The notes beneath the pieces are model-generated. The model ran no database searches. It saw only the letters and a program-made list of their open reading frames with translations, and was not told the DNA's origin. From Tardiphaga sp. 709 (GTDB lineage: Bacteria > Pseudomonadota > Alphaproteobacteria > Rhizobiales > Xanthobacteraceae): DNA of 64,000 nucleotides. Shown one piece after another: positions 61,517-64,000 of the stretch. The position numbers and the translations under genes were made by a program. Numbering within the stretch: the first letter of the stretch is position 1; every line of letters starts with the position of its first letter. The stretch covers positions 4,214,501-4,278,500 of the forward strand of contig NZ_CP135529.1 of assembly GCF_032401055.1 (NCBI RefSeq), read 5' to 3'.

Positions 61517-62452
61517 TCACGGTGCCGTCAGAACCTGTCGGCACGCGGCCGGCATTTCTGCCAGCGTCATGGGCGGCTTCGGCTTGGGCGGAACCGGCGG
61601 CGGTTTGGGGTGCAGCACGGCATCGCTGAACCAGTAAGCGAGGTCACCGGCGCTGCAGCCTTCGCTTTCGTTTGGCGGTGGCTGGGCTTCGCATTCGGTA
61701 CTGCCCACCGGGCATTTGATGCGGACATGGAAATGATAATCGTGGCCGTACATCGGCCGCACCTTCGACAGCCAGCTGCGGTCGCCCTTGGCTTCACGGC
61801 ACAGCGCCTTCTTGATGGCGGCGTTGACGAAGATGCGCTCCACGCTGGGCTCCATCGCCGCGGCGCGGATCACCGGCAGATGGGTCGGTGTCCAGGTGGT
61901 CGGATCGATGTCGAGCCGGTCGTGCCGCACCATCATCACCGCCGACATCTCCTCGCGCTCGTTACGTGAGAGTTGGCGGTTCGGCATCGGCGTCAGCCAG
62001 ATATCGGCATCAAGCCCGACCTGATGACTGGCATGACCTGTGATCATCGGCCCGCCGCGGGGCTGAGACATGTCGCCGACGAGGATGCCTGGCCAGCCAG
62101 CATTCTTGTTGGCCTTAGCCGACAGCCGCTCCAGCAGCTCGACCAGTTGGGGATGCGCCCAGTTGCGATTGCGCGACAGCCGCATCACCTGCCAGGTCGG
62201 TCCGTTGATCGGCAGGGCTTCGGCGCCTGCGATGCAGCCCTTGGCGTAGAAGCCGACCACGCGCACCGGCGATTTCGTTGGCAGTACCTTGCGGCCAAAC
62301 AATTCCTTGGCGCCGATGGTCGGGTCGTTCGGATTGGTTAGCGGCGGCAGCGGTTTTGGATCGACGCTGCCTATGGTTTGCGCCAACGCCAGCGACGTTG
62401 AAGCAATGACGGCCGGCAGGGATATGAGGCTGAGAATCAGACGAAGGCTCAT
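61517..62452 (-). CDS. mepA: Penicillin-insensitive murein endopeptidase
   Basis: 311 residues from the ATG at 62452, giving a signal peptide (MSLRLILSLISLPAVIASTSLALA); the open frame extends to 62527. MepA cuts the D-Ala-mDAP cross-links of peptidoglycan in the periplasm. The LAS-type metal ligands are visible in ITGHASHQVGLDADIW and YGHDYHFHVRIKCP. The proline-rich C-terminus (PKPPPVPPKPKPPM) is longer than in E. coli. Divergent from the PAS-GGDEF gene at the window end. Confidence 0.93.
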   Translation of the reverse strand: MSLRLILSLISLPAVIASTSLALAQTIGSVDPKPLPPLTNPNDPTIGAKELFGRKVLPTKSPVRVVGFYAKGCIAGAEALPINGPTWQVMRLSRNRNWAHPQLVELLERLSAKANKNAGWPGILVGDMSQPRGGPMITGHASHQVGLDADIWLTPMPNRQLSRNEREEMSAVMMVRHDRLDIDPTTWTPTHLPVIRAAAMEPSVERIFVNAAIKKALCREAKGDRSWLSKVRPMYGHDYHFHVRIKCPVGSTECEAQPPPNESEGCSAGDLAYWFSDAVLHPKPPPVPPKPKPPMTLAEMPAACRQVLTAP

Positions 62453-62830
62453 CTTGCGACTATAGCTGAAGCTGTCGATGAGGTGAGTGACCTGCGGGAC
62501 GCGTGATTTTAACGCGCGGATAACCATGTCTGACGCTGGCGCTTTTTTTTGCGTCTGGGTTTGCCAGTCCTACTGTTGCCACCAGTTCAGTCGTTTTATC
62601 AGCATTTCGAGCCGCTTGCGGCTCTCACTTGGCGGGGATGATCGCGCGTGACCCGCTGCTGTCCAGACATGAGTAACCATAGGTCCACGGCTTTTGCCTG
62701 TTGTGAAGGCACGGGATGTGTACAGGCGCGCAATTCTGACGGTAATCGGTTGCTATGAACGGGCATTGATACCGTTTTTTCAGACACTTCTTGCACAGAT
62801 TGTCACACGCGCGTTGCGAGTGGATCATTG
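62453..62830. other. 378-bp divergent intergenic region
   Basis: No gene. It contains an 8-T run at 62543-62550, a perfect 7-bp stem GAGCCGC-TT-GCGGCTC at 62609-62624 without a T-run, and otherwise unremarkable sequence. Promoters of mepA and of the PAS-GGDEF gene must lie here. Confidence 0.5.
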
Positions 62831-64000
62831 ATGCCGAAGTTCCGGCCCGAAGCGAAAAAGAAAGCGAAAGCCGGACTGGCGTCTCGGATCACCCGGCCGA
62901 GCCGGGCGATGGCGGCTGAGCCGAAATTGGCGCCCAAAAAGGGTCTTGTCAGCGGTCCCATCCGCGAGATCGTGCGCCAGCGTGCCCAGGCCGAGGCGGC
63001 GATCGCGGAAGCCCGCAAATCTCATGAGCGTCTGCGCGAGGCGATCGACATCCTGCCGCAAGGCATCGTGTTTCTCGATTCCGATGGGCGCTACATCCTC
63101 TGGAACAAGAAGTACGCGGAAATCTACAACCGCAGCTCGGATCAGTTCGTGCCCGGCGCGCGTTTGCAGGACACGATCCGCGTCGGTGTCGAGCGCGGCG
63201 ACTATCCTGAAGCCATCGGTCGCGAGGACGAATGGATCGCGGAACGCGTCGCCAAACTGTTCCATCCAGGTGAACGTCACGAACAGGTTCTGGCCGACGG
63301 CCGCGTCGTTCTGATCGAAGAGCGGCTCACCGAAGACGGCGGTGTCGTTGGTCTGCGCGTCGACATCACCGAGCTGAAACAGCGCGAGGCGTCGTTCCGC
63401 CTGCTGTTCGAGAGCAATCCGGTGCCGATGATCGTGTGCGCACTCGATGACGAACGCATCCTCAGCGTCAACGACGCCGCGATCGAGCATTACGGTTACA
63501 CGCGTCCGGAGTTCGAGAAGCTCACCATCCGCCAGTTGCAGGCCTTCGAGGCCGCCCCGCCATGGGTCGGCGATCATGCCAATGACGAGCAGGCCGCGCG
63601 GACCTGGAAACACGTCAAGGCCGACGGCTCGCTGATTGATCTGGCGATCTATTCGCGGCACCTCGTCTACAACGAGGAGCCAGCCGTGATGCTGGCGCTG
63701 ATGGATATCACGGAGCGCAAGCGTGCCGAGATGCGGCTGGCTTTCATGTCGCATCATGATGGCCTCACCGGCCTGCCAAATCGCAACCTGCTGCGTCAGC
63801 GTCTCGACGAGGTCCTCGCACATACGCGGCGCACCGGCGAGAAGGTCGCGGTGCTGTTTCTCGGCCTCGACAACTTCAAGGGCGTCAACGACACGCTCGG
63901 CCATGGTATCGGCGACAAGCTGTTGCGCGGCGTGGCGCGGCGGCTGCGGTCGTCGTTGCGTGAGGAAGATGCGCTGGCGCGGCTGAACTCCGACGAATTC
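62831..64000 (+). CDS. PAS-PAS-GGDEF protein with degenerate cyclase site (3' partial)
   Basis: Open from the ATG at 62831 to the window edge, 390 residues in view. A basic N-terminal segment is followed by a coiled-coil (REIVRQRAQAEAAIAEARKSHERL), two PAS domains (about 70-180, AIDILPQGIVFLDSDGRYILWN; about 190-300, LLFESNPVPMIVC), and a GGDEF domain (HHDGLTGLPNRN onward). The metal aspartate position is glycine (G345 in FLGLDNF) and the signature is NSDEF instead of GGDEF (386-390), so cyclase activity is doubtful. An EAL domain may follow beyond the window, the usual partner of such degenerate domains. No TM segment seen. Confidence 0.85.
   Translation, partial: MPKFRPEAKKKAKAGLASRITRPSRAMAAEPKLAPKKGLVSGPIREIVRQRAQAEAAIAEARKSHERLREAIDILPQGIVFLDSDGRYILWNKKYAEIYNRSSDQFVPGARLQDTIRVGVERGDYPEAIGREDEWIAERVAKLFHPGERHEQVLADGRVVLIEERLTEDGGVVGLRVDITELKQREASFRLLFESNPVPMIVCALDDERILSVNDAAIEHYGYTRPEFEKLTIRQLQAFEAAPPWVGDHANDEQAARTWKHVKADGSLIDLAIYSRHLVYNEEPAVMLALMDITERKRAEMRLAFMSHHDGLTGLPNRNLLRQRLDEVLAHTRRTGEKVAVLFLGLDNFKGVNDTLGHGIGDKLLRGVARRLRSSLREEDALARLNSDEF

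Noticed and set aside
1-64000. tRNA, rRNA, tmRNA, insertion sequences, CRISPR arrays or phage genes
   Set aside because: None was recognised; intergenic regions lack T-loop motifs, transposase frames or regular spaced repeats.

Overview
The window reads as a chromosomal segment of a high-GC alphaproteobacterium of the Nitrobacteraceae (Bradyrhizobium / Rhodopseudomonas / Afipia type). The grounds are gene content (feoAB behind an Irr-type iron element, a Bug-family receptor, TAXI and NMT1-type binding proteins, an OmpA-barrel/OprB porin) and many short intergenic palindromes of the kind common in that family. No rRNA, tRNA, prophage, transposase or CRISPR array was seen. The assignment is inference from content; the genus is not proven.

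Layout. 0-8.4 kb: 3' end of a Bug-type binding protein, a DEDDh exonuclease, a membrane adenylate cyclase with a c-type heme motif, a thiolase, and a divergent amidohydrolase / gamma-glutamyltransferase-like pair. 8.4-15.4 kb: feoB-feoA with an Irr-box candidate, an MsbA-like exporter, a membrane-anchored TAXI protein, a two-HKD phospholipase-D protein, and a LysR regulator with a small coupled ORF. 16.3-24.8 kb: a divergent hut locus (hutI-hutU-hutD against hutF-hutC-ABC importer) around a HutC-type operator; hutH and hutG are absent. 25-32.7 kb: a signalling block with two tandem 877-residue PAS-PAS-GAF-GGDEF-EAL paralogues, converging on a response regulator and a hybrid histidine kinase whose membrane domain carries the full set of plant ethylene-receptor ligand residues.

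32.8-43.4 kb: a thioesterase, a 1.1-kb gene-free repeat-rich stretch, a CurA-like reductase, a DAACS symporter with an adjacent binding protein, an ATP-grasp / Mur-ligase gene pair resembling a split cyanophycin synthetase, a ferredoxin-NADP reductase and an FMN glutamate-synthase-like protein. 43.4-51.6 kb: a fused porin, a small secreted protein, and a creatininase-family enzyme divergent from an NMT1-type ABC importer / 2-hydroxyacid dehydrogenase / protease-inhibitor operon. 51.7-58.3 kb: Sel1 protein, radC, map, sfsA, an MscS channel and a K+/H+ antiporter. 58.3-64 kb: a molybdate operon (mop, unknown periplasmic protein, modA, modB, short modC), mepA, and the 5' part of a PAS-GGDEF protein cut by the window end.

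Most promising leads: (1) the ethylene-receptor-like kinase next to two c-di-GMP enzymes; (2) the overlapping ATP-grasp + Mur-ligase pair; (3) a hut locus that starts at urocanate and carries its own importer; (4) a heme-c-linked adenylate cyclase. Everything here was read by eye; no searches were run.
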